Below, piece by piece: positions 1-6,350 of a DNA stretch of 9,241 bases; the stretch's first letter is position 1; each line of letters starts with the position of its first letter. Source of the DNA: Bacteroidales bacterium (GTDB taxonomy: Bacteria > Bacteroidota > Bacteroidia > Bacteroidales > F082); assembly GCA_016285355.1 (NCBI GenBank), contig JAEEQP010000080.1:1-9241 (forward strand), in the 5' to 3' direction. The translations under genes were made by a program, and so were the position numbers. The notes under the pieces were generated by a model. The model searched no databases and had not been told where the DNA came from. It was given only the letters and a program-made list of their open reading frames with translations.

Positions 1-1204
1 ACCGCCTAATCTCTTCGGCATGACGGCCGCGAATGATGACATGGTGGTTACCAATGGAATGCTGCAACAGATAAGGTTTTAGGTTCACGTTGAGCGTGAT
101 TTGCGTGCGGCAGAAATGGTCGCTGTATGGCGTTTCGACGGCTTGCGCTTCGGTGACAAAATAGCGGTCGAGTTTGGAGCCACCCCATTTAAATAAGGTG
201 TAATCTTCCAATGGTAACAGTCCTTGGATGGCCACACCGATGGATGATTCGAAATGCGAACGTATCGTGGTCTCATCGCACATCGTCAGTGGGATGGTGC
301 AATGCGCCAACATGGACGATTGGTCGGTGAGATGTGACGGGTTTGCCATAAAGGCAACCTCGCCGCACAAACGTTTGGCCAGATACATGCTCATCAGCGT
401 CTGCATATCACCTTCGCAGCCTGCCACGATGCCTTCGTCGTTGAGCAGGGCCAAAGCCATACAACTTGTCGTGCCACAGGCTTTCACGATGTCGAAACAA
501 CGTATGGTCATGGCATCCAAACATTCCTCATGGCAGATGCACTTGATGGCCAGATAAGCCTTGGCGGCTTCCAGCAAATCGGCATTGGTGGGCTCCTTGA
601 CGGCTTTGGCGCGTTTCACCATGGTCTGCGCCACCTTTTCAGCCTCAGTTTGTGGCACGGTTTTGATGCCTTCGATGAGATGTCGCAAATCAATGTCGAT
701 GGTTTCGATGCCGTAACGTTGACGGAGAAAATCACGGTCGACGCCGCCGGCAATGAGCCAGTCGGAGGGTTGACCGAACAATCCGATTCGTCCCTGTAGT
801 TGAGACGCACAGCCGTGCGTCTCAACCATGGCCGAAATAATTTCATCATTCGTCCCATGCACAATTCGTCCTTCCATGTCGTTGTTGCCCAACCAGGTCA
901 AGATTTCCAAGGCGGCGGCCAAGGAATTATTCCGCCCGTCGGCAATCAATGTCACCGCCTGTAGAGATGCGATTAATCGCGTTTCAAAAATGCGTTTGAA
1001 CAAATTTTCCACGCCGCCGGTGGCAATCATCACCGCATCGGGTAACGTTTGTAGAGACGCAAAATTTTGCGTCTCTACCATTTCGTCACCAATGATGTTG
1101 ATTTCCGCATGGCATTCGTTTTCTAACCTTTGAATCAGATTGGCATATTCCGTCCTGACGAAATCATCTGTCTGGAAGGAGGAACGAAGGATTATTATTT
1201 TCAT
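1..1204 (-). CDS. L-fucose/L-arabinose isomerase-like protein, 3' end cut by window edge
   Basis: An open frame starts at ATG 1204-1202 and runs 401 codons without a stop to the left edge, so the C-terminus is missing. Family-like blocks, in order: DAVMIATGGVEN (56-67), NNSLAAALEIL (92-102), IGLFGQPSDWLIAGG (140-154), GCEGDMQTLMSMYLAKRL (262-279), FMANPS (285-290) and AHCTIP (300-305). These resemble cytoplasmic ketol isomerases of the L-fucose/L-arabinose isomerase superfamily, which interconvert aldoses and ketoses with a metal ion. E264 fits the first metal ligand. The position 24 residues later, Asp in E. coli FucI (E337/D361), is Asn288 here; the His ligand would lie beyond the edge. Three palindromic repeats are read in frame (residues about 43-52, 73-82, 127-137). 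The gene follows the T9SS protein gene on the same strand after a 117-bp repeat-filled gap with no visible promoter, so it may be read from upstream. The substrate is unknown; I am sure of the gene, less of the enzymatic activity. Confidence 0.75.
   Translation of the reverse strand, partial: MKIIILRSSFQTDDFVRTEYANLIQRLENECHAEINIIGDEMVETQNFASLQTLPDAVMIATGGVENLFKRIFETRLIASLQAVTLIADGRNNSLAAALEILTWLGNNDMEGRIVHGTNDEIISAMVETHGCASQLQGRIGLFGQPSDWLIAGGVDRDFLRQRYGIETIDIDLRHLIEGIKTVPQTEAEKVAQTMVKRAKAVKEPTNADLLEAAKAYLAIKCICHEECLDAMTIRCFDIVKACGTTSCMALALLNDEGIVAGCEGDMQTLMSMYLAKRLCGEVAFMANPSHLTDQSSMLAHCTIPLTMCDETTIRSHFESSIGVAIQGLLPLEDYTLFKWGGSKLDRYFVTEAQAVETPYSDHFCRTQITLNVNLKPYLLQHSIGNHHVIIRGRHAEEIRR
799..826. 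repeat. In-frame 28-bp palindrome, copy 3 (GTTGAGACGC type)
   Basis: Perfect 12-bp arms, GTTGAGACGCAC and its complement, flank a 4-base centre AGCC. It lies inside the isomerase-like gene. Read on the minus strand, the palindrome begins exactly at a codon boundary and encodes VETHGCASQ, followed by LQ. It shares the GAGACGC/GCGTCTC arms and total length with the copies at 961 and 1051. Confidence 0.9.
961..988. repeat. In-frame 28-bp palindrome, copy 2 (decayed)
   Basis: GTAGAGATGCGATT followed by AATCGCGTTTCAAA. Ten of the 14 arm positions are still complementary; the central GCGATTAATCGC is perfect. It has drifted on the outer right arm relative to the copy at 1051. On the minus strand it starts at a codon boundary and encodes FETRLIASL followed by Q, the same peptide pattern as the other two copies. 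Confidence 0.85.
1051..1078. repeat. In-frame 28-bp palindrome, copy 1 (GTAGAGACGC type)
   Basis: A perfect palindrome: 14-base half GTAGAGACGCAAAA followed immediately by its reverse complement. On the minus strand it starts at a codon boundary within the isomerase-like gene and encodes VETQNFASL, followed by Q. GTAGAGACGC-type palindromes are, to my recollection, common interspersed repeats in Bacteroidota and cyanobacteria. Confidence 0.92.
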
Positions 1205-1226
1205 AGGATAGTTTTTGAATGTGTGC

Positions 1227-1312
1227 CGTCATTGCGAGGAGGAACGACGAAGCAATCCAGAGACAAGATCGTATGACTAGTTTTCTGGATTGCTTCGTTC
1301 CTCGCAATGACG
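1227..1312. repeat. CGTCATTGCGAG-type inverted repeat filling an intergenic gap
   Basis: The left arm (1227-1260) begins CGTCATTGCGAGGA and ends AGCAATCCAG. The right arm (1285-1312) is its reverse complement, except that the left arm carries two extra trinucleotides (GGA and CGA each doubled). The spacer is about 24 bp. The element occupies most of the 117-bp gap between the T9SS protein stop and the isomerase-like start. Repeats with this CGTCATTGCGAG...GAAGCAATC core occur in many unrelated bacteria. If transcribed it would form a long hairpin, which could affect expression of the downstream isomerase-like gene; that is inference. Confidence 0.88.
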
Positions 1313-1321
1313 CAAAGCGTG

Positions 1322-3178
1322 TTAGTGTTTCACCACAAATTTCAGCGTATTTTCATTGCTCTTGATGAAATACACACCGTTTTCATAGCCCGTCGTGTTG
1401 ATACGAAGTTCGCTGCCGTTGGCCTCGAATTCATCCACCTTTTGGCCGAGGGCGTTATAGACACGCACCGTGCCGAGGTTTTCGCCGTTGAGGGTCACGA
1501 AGTCGTTGGCGGGGTTGGGATAGAGAGAACAATGATTTGGATGAGATTCTTCCACACCTACATTCTCTTCATAAACAATGGTTATTTCATAGTTGCCTAT
1601 AGAGGTAATAAGACGCATTGTTCCTATATACAAACCATTCTCTCCCATCCCATAGGCGGACACATAAACATGTAAACTATCTGATGGGGCGATAAACAAA
1701 CCAGCAATATCATTACCATAATAAGGATCATCACCTTCGTGGCATTGAATTGTGAATTCATCAGAAGTGTATTCCAAAATCTGTACTGCTTCAAAATTCA
1801 TGTTAGTTATGGTAATTTCACCAGGCACAATATAACAACCTTCATTAACAATATAAACCGTATCGTTGCTCATCACCAATTCTCCAGTTGTTGGACATTC
1901 ATGTTGCTCATAGCCTTCGGCATTCATGGCGTTAATGATGTATTCCAACGTAGGCGGATAGATGTCGCGATTGGCAAAGGTGTGGTCGGGACGGATGAGC
2001 ATGATGGTGGGATAATAGCCCACAGGAATGGCTTGTGCAATATCGTTGCCACCACCGTCGCGGCTGATGGTGGGGTACTGCACGCCGAATTGGTCGACCC
2101 AGGCTTTGCAAGCATCGTCGTGACCATTGGGTGAAATCTCCATGAAGAACACATCGTGCGCGTTGCAGCCATAGAGATGGTAGGCTTCGACCATGTCAGC
2201 CATGGGTTGCTCGCTGAACGGGTCACCGGTAAGGAAGAAGTTAATCAGTACAGCCTGACCTGCGTCGAGGATGTCGTAAAGGTGGATGGTGTTGCCGTCA
2301 ATGTCGGTGGCGGTGAAGTCGGGCATGATGTCGTCACCTCCACCAGGTGTAGTGGTGACAGGTACTTGAACGACCTCGCCGAGGTTGCCTTCGATGTCGG
2401 CAGGAACGGCATAAATCATGTATTCCGTGTTGGGAATCAGGTCAGTGAAGTTGTGTGAAAGGGTTCCTGAGCCAGGAATGCCATACATCCAGAGGTATTC
2501 GGGGAGTTCAAGACCAGCGATGCCCATCCATTCCTGAATCTCGGCCTCGGTAGCCATTGTGTATGCGTAAGAAACACAATCCTCGTTGGGAGTAAAAGTT
2601 GCCGTAACCTCGGTCTCCATCACTTGGTCGACAGTGATGGTCACCTGTGGGTCGTAAGTGGCAGCATTGCAGTCATGCTGCTGGATGCCGTGCTGTTCCA
2701 ACGCAGTGATGATGGTCTGGGCATTGTTGATGGGCCACAGGTCCTGAATCACGATTTGGTGGTTCGGCATGATGAGGATGACCGTGGGGAAAGCACCGAT
2801 TTGATAGGTGTTGCAGATGCTACCGCCACCGGCCGGACCGCCGATGGTCGGATATTCCACGCCGTAAGTGTTGGCCCAGTTTTGGCAGGCCGCATCGCTG
2901 TCACGGTCGGAAATTTCCACGTAGAATACATCATACATGTTGCAGCCCATGGCATAGTAGGATTCCACTACTTTAGGCGTGGCTTGTTGGCATGGGCCGC
3001 AAGTAGTGAAGAAGAAGTCGATGAGCACAGCTTGGCCACTGTCGAGGATGTCGAACAGGTGGACTTCAGTGCCGTGGCAGTCAGTAGCCGTGAAGTCGAC
3101 GGCTTGGGTAAGCGGGCATTGCGCTTTCAGGCCAAAACCAATGGCCAGCGCGAGGATGAGGGTAAATACTTTTTTCAT
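1322..3178 (-). CDS. T9SS-exported protein with duplicated thioredoxin-fold domains
   Basis: Complete, 618 residues. A signal peptide (about 1-19: MKK, hydrophobic core, LKA) precedes a thioredoxin/TlpA-like domain (about 26-170) with redox motif C60-G-P-C63 and the usual cis-proline at FPT (P131). A fibronectin-III-like stretch follows (about 176-277), then a second thioredoxin-fold copy (about 286-429) clearly duplicated from the first (DFTATD, H-L-x-DILD-x-GQAVLI, EISP/D, YPTI). In it CGPC is replaced by D319-P-F-S322, so it cannot be a dithiol oxidoreductase. Residues 430-546 form an unrecognised beta-rich segment. The last 70 residues (LYPNP, VRVYNALGQKV, GVYFIKS, LKFVVKH) are a type A T9SS sorting domain, so the protein should cross the outer membrane and be surface-attached or released. 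A TATCTTTG promoter element lies just upstream. Role: perhaps extracellular thiol-disulfide exchange or protein-protein binding; the substrate is unknown. Confidence 0.9.
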   Translation of the reverse strand: MKKVFTLILALAIGFGLKAQCPLTQAVDFTATDCHGTEVHLFDILDSGQAVLIDFFFTTCGPCQQATPKVVESYYAMGCNMYDVFYVEISDRDSDAACQNWANTYGVEYPTIGGPAGGGSICNTYQIGAFPTVILIMPNHQIVIQDLWPINNAQTIITALEQHGIQQHDCNAATYDPQVTITVDQVMETEVTATFTPNEDCVSYAYTMATEAEIQEWMGIAGLELPEYLWMYGIPGSGTLSHNFTDLIPNTEYMIYAVPADIEGNLGEVVQVPVTTTPGGGDDIMPDFTATDIDGNTIHLYDILDAGQAVLINFFLTGDPFSEQPMADMVEAYHLYGCNAHDVFFMEISPNGHDDACKAWVDQFGVQYPTISRDGGGNDIAQAIPVGYYPTIMLIRPDHTFANRDIYPPTLEYIINAMNAEGYEQHECPTTGELVMSNDTVYIVNEGCYIVPGEITITNMNFEAVQILEYTSDEFTIQCHEGDDPYYGNDIAGLFIAPSDSLHVYVSAYGMGENGLYIGTMRLITSIGNYEITIVYEENVGVEESHPNHCSLYPNPANDFVTLNGENLGTVRVYNALGQKVDEFEANGSELRINTTGYENGVYFIKSNENTLKFVVKH

Positions 3179-3206
3179 ATTGAATTAATTAAAGGTTTGA
3201 TGGGGG

Positions 3207-3214
3207 CAAAGATA
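3207..3214 (-). promoter_or_regulatory. Bacteroidota -7 promoter element (TATCTTTG)
   Basis: Minus-strand TATCTTTG matches the Bacteroidota -7 consensus TAnnTTTG and sits 28 bases before the ATG of the thioredoxin-fold protein. I see no convincing TTG at the -33 position. Confidence 0.5.
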
Positions 3215-3275
3215 GTTATTTTGTTGAAACGTTTAGGTGTTTATTTGTTGAATTGTTTTGACGCTTCATGTTTTT

Positions 3276-3362
3276 AAGCAAGGGTTGCGCCTCTTGCTTG
3301 ATTTCGGGTCGCCCTTTCTGGGCTATACGCAAAGCTCTGCCAGCACAGCCCTGAAAGGGCGA
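3276..3362. repeat. Composite intergenic palindromic element (GCCCTTTC-AGGGC type)
   Basis: Two nested structures. A small hairpin (3276-3299) has AAGCAAG and CTTGCTT arms, extended by two inner pairs, one a wobble. A larger inverted repeat has TCGCCCTTTCTGGGCT (3309-3324) against AGCCCTGAAAGGGCGA (3347-3362), one mismatch in 16, with a 22-base spacer. It lies 43 bases after the lptD stop on the minus strand and may help end or stabilise that transcript, though no T-tract follows. The sequence resembles AGCCCTGAAAGGGCGA elements that I recall as common in Bacteroidota intergenic DNA. The rest of the 226-bp gap (3179-3404) shows only the promoter of the next gene. Confidence 0.8.
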
Positions 3363-3404
3363 TTAGAATAGAAGTAGGCGATGCAATCCTTGCGGAAAAA
3401 ATGG

Positions 3405-6275
3405 CTAATTATCGCGGTAATCCTTTTTCTTCTCATACTTCAAGTCCTTCAACGCCTGCGACTTTACGTTGATAGTGAAGTTCCAGCTCTTGTAGCTGCC
3501 GATGGGAATCCAGTTGAAGCGCATCTCCCAGCAGTGCAGGTCGCGGTAGACACTGAGGTTGGTGTAGGAAATCTTGTTATTGACGAAATCCCAACCTGTC
3601 GAGAAGGTGACCTTCCATTTGGGCGTGATGCTGATGTTGCCGTTGAGACCAATGGTGTGTACGTACGTGTTGGTGGCCATACCCATGAAGGCGGCGTAGG
3701 CGATGGAGGTGGTGTAGGTCAAGTTATAGCTGAGCGAAATAGACCAAGGCGTGGTCCAGTCAATGTAAGCGTTGGGGTTGCCTAAGATTTCGTTCAACTC
3801 GTCGGGGTCGAAGTTGCCTGAATTTCTGGCGTTTTCGTTGATTTCGTCGCGCAGTTCCTGGGAGCCTTTCTCGCCTTTCAGTTTCTTGAGGTCGTTTTGG
3901 CTGAAGGAATAACTCATGCTGAAACGCCACGATGAATTCGTCTTGCGGAACAGCCGACCGCTTTCTATGATTTCAAACTTGTTGATGCGGCGTCCCATCG
4001 AGTCGGCGGCGTATGGATCCCACGAACTGCTGTAGTTGATGCTCAACTTCTTGAACAATGTCGTGCGGCCACTGATTGACACAGGCGAGAAGTTGACCGA
4101 GTCCTTGGTGATGTCGTAGTTTCCTGAAATGCTCAACGATTCCAAAATCGGAACTTTCTTCACGCCTGTGACGGTGTCGCTTTTCGATGGCACCTTGATT
4201 TCCAAATTGTTACCGAAGTTATAGGTCAGCAATCCTTGTTGGGTTTGCGAGGGTGTACCATAAAGTGCTCTCTCGAACTTGTTATAAATCTGTTCTTTGC
4301 CGTTGTCGTCGATATAATTACCGTAAACGCCCCATTTGGGGTCGCTGAAGTCGGGTCTGTAGGTGAAGCCAATTTCGGGGGTGAAGACATGTCGGATGGC
4401 ACGGATGGGACCGTGGCTGAAGTTCTTCATACCATAGATTTTGGTAGTGATTCTACTGGTCACGCTAAAGTCCACCAGATTATTGAACCCGTGGATGGTA
4501 TCGATATGCAGATGCCCCGTCGAGTCGGTGTCATGAATCCACTGTTTCTCGATGTGTTTGAAATACATATAGTCGCTGGTCGAGATGGAGTTGGTCCAAG
4601 AGAAATGCTTAAACAGCTTGATGGTGGCGCTGATGGGAACGGTATGTTTGATGCCTGTTTGCACATAGTCATTAATCATGTCTTTTGCCCAACCGCTGAA
4701 GTCATCCCTGAAGCCTTTGAACAAAACCGTATCCACATCATTAATATAGGCCTTGCCGTTCATCGTGTAACTCATGCTCAGGCTTTGGTACCAATGTTTT
4801 TTTCCTTTTTTGCCGACGTTTTTCAGGGGATAAAACGTGTTGACAGATAAAGTGAGTTCGGGCAGGGAGGCCGTCACCTGTCGCGTCAGGGTGTTTTGGC
4901 TGTGACTGGCATTGAGGGTGAGGTAGACCTTGCCGGCGAAATTGGTTTGGTAAGCTATACTCGATTTAAAGGTGTTGCTCAGTTGGTCGGTGACGGTTTG
5001 GGCGTTGTATTTGTTGAAGTTGGAGCTGACAATGTTGACATCGGCTGAGAAACTGTTGCGGGGATGTGCCTTGGGGTCTTGCTTGTGTGTCCATTGTATT
5101 TTGAAGTCGTTGCTTTCCTGGTAGTCGGCGGCACCTTTCGTTCCTATCTTGTTGACAGCGAAGCCCAACGCCACCGAGCCGTTGAATTTGTATCGTTTGT
5201 TGTAACGGAAAGTCGGCTTGAGGCCCCATGAGCCTCGGGTGTAAATGTCGCCCAACACTTGCAGGTCATAGTGGTCGTTGATGGCCCAATAATAACCGCC
5301 GTTTTCAAGGTAGAAACCTCGGTTGTCCGATTCGCCGTAAGTTGGGATAATGAGCCCCGATTTCTTGCCTTTTGTGTTGGGAATCATGGCGAAAGGAAGG
5401 GCCAGCGGCAGAGGCACGTCTTCCACGGTGAGGTAGATGGGGCCGGTGACGATTTTATCGTCAGGGATGACCTTGGCTTTGGTGAACTTGAACTGGTAGT
5501 GCGGGTGTTCCTTCAGGTCGCAGGTGGTATAGCCTCCCGACTTGATGTTGATGGTGTTGTCGTCCATTCGCTTAACGCGCTGTCCATGGAGATAGCCTCC
5601 TTGCTCTTCGGTCCAAACTTTGGTGATGATGCCTTTTTTCGTCTTGAAATTATAGAGCATTTCCACCGCTTCAAATGTCGATTCGCCTTGCTTGAAGACA
5701 GGCCGTCCTTGTAGTTTGCCTAAAGAATCAACGACAGCGTAAGCACGGCAGGTGCTGGTTTCCAAGTCAAATTCTAAGCAGGCCGCTGTCAAGTTGATGT
5801 CGTCATATTTGGCTTCGGCGTTGCCGTAATAGAAAATTTTCTTCTGGTTCATGTCGCGGTAAACTGAGTCGGAAGCGGAACAAATCACCTGTGTTTCTAT
5901 GGCCGAGTCGGAGCGTTTTGGAGTAATACGGCGGTGGGTTGTCTGTTTCAACGTGTCTTTGGTGAGCGAATCCAAAGGAGGCAAACTGTCTATCGGGCGG
6001 CTTAATGAGTCAAGTTGCATGAGGGTATCGGTGACGAAAAGAGGCACTGTATCGGCTGCAATACTGTCTGAAACCAAAGTAATGGTGTCAATAATGCGTT
6101 CGGGAAGAGGCAATGAGTCAACTTGCGTGCTGTCTTCAATTGTGGGCTCAAAATTGAACTTATCTTTCTCAATATGAGAGGTTTGCTTACATCCGCAAAA
6201 CACTGCAAAGAGCACCGTCAGGAGACAAATGACGGTCTGAGTATAATTTTTCTTATATGTTTTGCGTTCTGACAA
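3405..6275 (-). CDS. lptD: LPS-assembly outer-membrane protein LptD (OstA family)
   Basis: 956 residues, complete. LptD is the outer-membrane beta-barrel that, with lipoprotein LptE, inserts lipopolysaccharide into the outer leaflet. An N-terminal hydrophobic signal (about 13-29) ends in a cysteine cluster (FCGC, C29), not a canonical lipobox. A low-complexity region rich in D, S, L, P and T (about 40-130, repeated DSL) comes next, then an OstA/LptA-like beta-jellyroll domain (about 135-255; FYYGNAEAKYDDINLTAACL, EMLYNFKTKKG) and a long barrel with alternating aromatic strands to the end (HCWEMRFNWIPIG near the C-terminus). Length and architecture fit Bacteroidota LptD. C252, in TTCDLKEHPHY, and the near-terminal Cys in LHCWEM are candidates for inter-domain disulfides, by analogy with E. 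coli LptD. It diverges from the amidase gene with a 75-bp gap. The chosen start follows a TATCTTTG promoter element by 34 bases. Confidence 0.92.
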   Translation of the reverse strand: MSERKTYKKNYTQTVICLLTVLFAVFCGCKQTSHIEKDKFNFEPTIEDSTQVDSLPLPERIIDTITLVSDSIAADTVPLFVTDTLMQLDSLSRPIDSLPPLDSLTKDTLKQTTHRRITPKRSDSAIETQVICSASDSVYRDMNQKKIFYYGNAEAKYDDINLTAACLEFDLETSTCRAYAVVDSLGKLQGRPVFKQGESTFEAVEMLYNFKTKKGIITKVWTEEQGGYLHGQRVKRMDDNTINIKSGGYTTCDLKEHPHYQFKFTKAKVIPDDKIVTGPIYLTVEDVPLPLALPFAMIPNTKGKKSGLIIPTYGESDNRGFYLENGGYYWAINDHYDLQVLGDIYTRGSWGLKPTFRYNKRYKFNGSVALGFAVNKIGTKGAADYQESNDFKIQWTHKQDPKAHPRNSFSADVNIVSSNFNKYNAQTVTDQLSNTFKSSIAYQTNFAGKVYLTLNASHSQNTLTRQVTASLPELTLSVNTFYPLKNVGKKGKKHWYQSLSMSYTMNGKAYINDVDTVLFKGFRDDFSGWAKDMINDYVQTGIKHTVPISATIKLFKHFSWTNSISTSDYMYFKHIEKQWIHDTDSTGHLHIDTIHGFNNLVDFSVTSRITTKIYGMKNFSHGPIRAIRHVFTPEIGFTYRPDFSDPKWGVYGNYIDDNGKEQIYNKFERALYGTPSQTQQGLLTYNFGNNLEIKVPSKSDTVTGVKKVPILESLSISGNYDITKDSVNFSPVSISGRTTLFKKLSINYSSSWDPYAADSMGRRINKFEIIESGRLFRKTNSSWRFSMSYSFSQNDLKKLKGEKGSQELRDEINENARNSGNFDPDELNEILGNPNAYIDWTTPWSISLSYNLTYTTSIAYAAFMGMATNTYVHTIGLNGNISITPKWKVTFSTGWDFVNNKISYTNLSVYRDLHCWEMRFNWIPIGSYKSWNFTINVKSQALKDLKYEKKKDYRDN

Positions 6276-6287
6276 GGCGAAAACAAT

Positions 6288-6295
6288 TACTTTTG
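6288..6295 (+). promoter_or_regulatory. -7 element for the amidase gene (TACTTTTG)
   Basis: TACTTTTG matches TAnnTTTG and lies 55 bases before the amidase ATG. A TTTG at 6261-6264, inside the first lptD codons, could be the -33 element, though its 23-base spacing is slightly long. Transcription would start near 6300. Confidence 0.5.
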
Positions 6296-6309
6296 TGCCA
6301 AATTCGCTG

Positions 6310-6317
6310 CAAAGATA
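6310..6317 (-). promoter_or_regulatory. -7 element for lptD (TATCTTTG)
   Basis: Minus-strand TATCTTTG matches TAnnTTTG and lies 34 bases before the lptD ATG. GTTT on the minus strand at 6338-6341, 20 bases upstream, is a weak -33 candidate. The inferred start site nearly abuts that of the divergent amidase promoter. Confidence 0.55.
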
Positions 6318-6350
6318 GTTTTTCTTCGCTCATAATTAAACGAACTCAAC

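Noticed and set aside
228..1133. Several plus-strand and out-of-frame minus-strand open frames at the left end
   Set aside because: A single minus-strand frame is open for 401 codons across the same DNA and matches a known superfamily; the shorter frames are its shadows.
1177..1187. AGGAGGAACGA near the isomerase-like start, identical to part of the repeat arm at 1237-1247
   Set aside because: Eleven shared bases exactly 60 bp apart could mean a decayed half-repeat forms codons 6-9, but the match ends abruptly and is too short to exclude chance.
2624..3277. Plus-strand open frame of 217 codons opposite the T9SS protein gene
   Set aside because: It mirrors the codon pattern of the opposite strand's thioredoxin-fold domain and has no independent protein features.
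6189..6200. Possible lipobox (FCGC) in LptD
   Set aside because: The residues before C29 do not fit the usual L-A/S-G/A-C pattern, and LptD is an integral barrel, so I treat it as part of an ordinary signal region.
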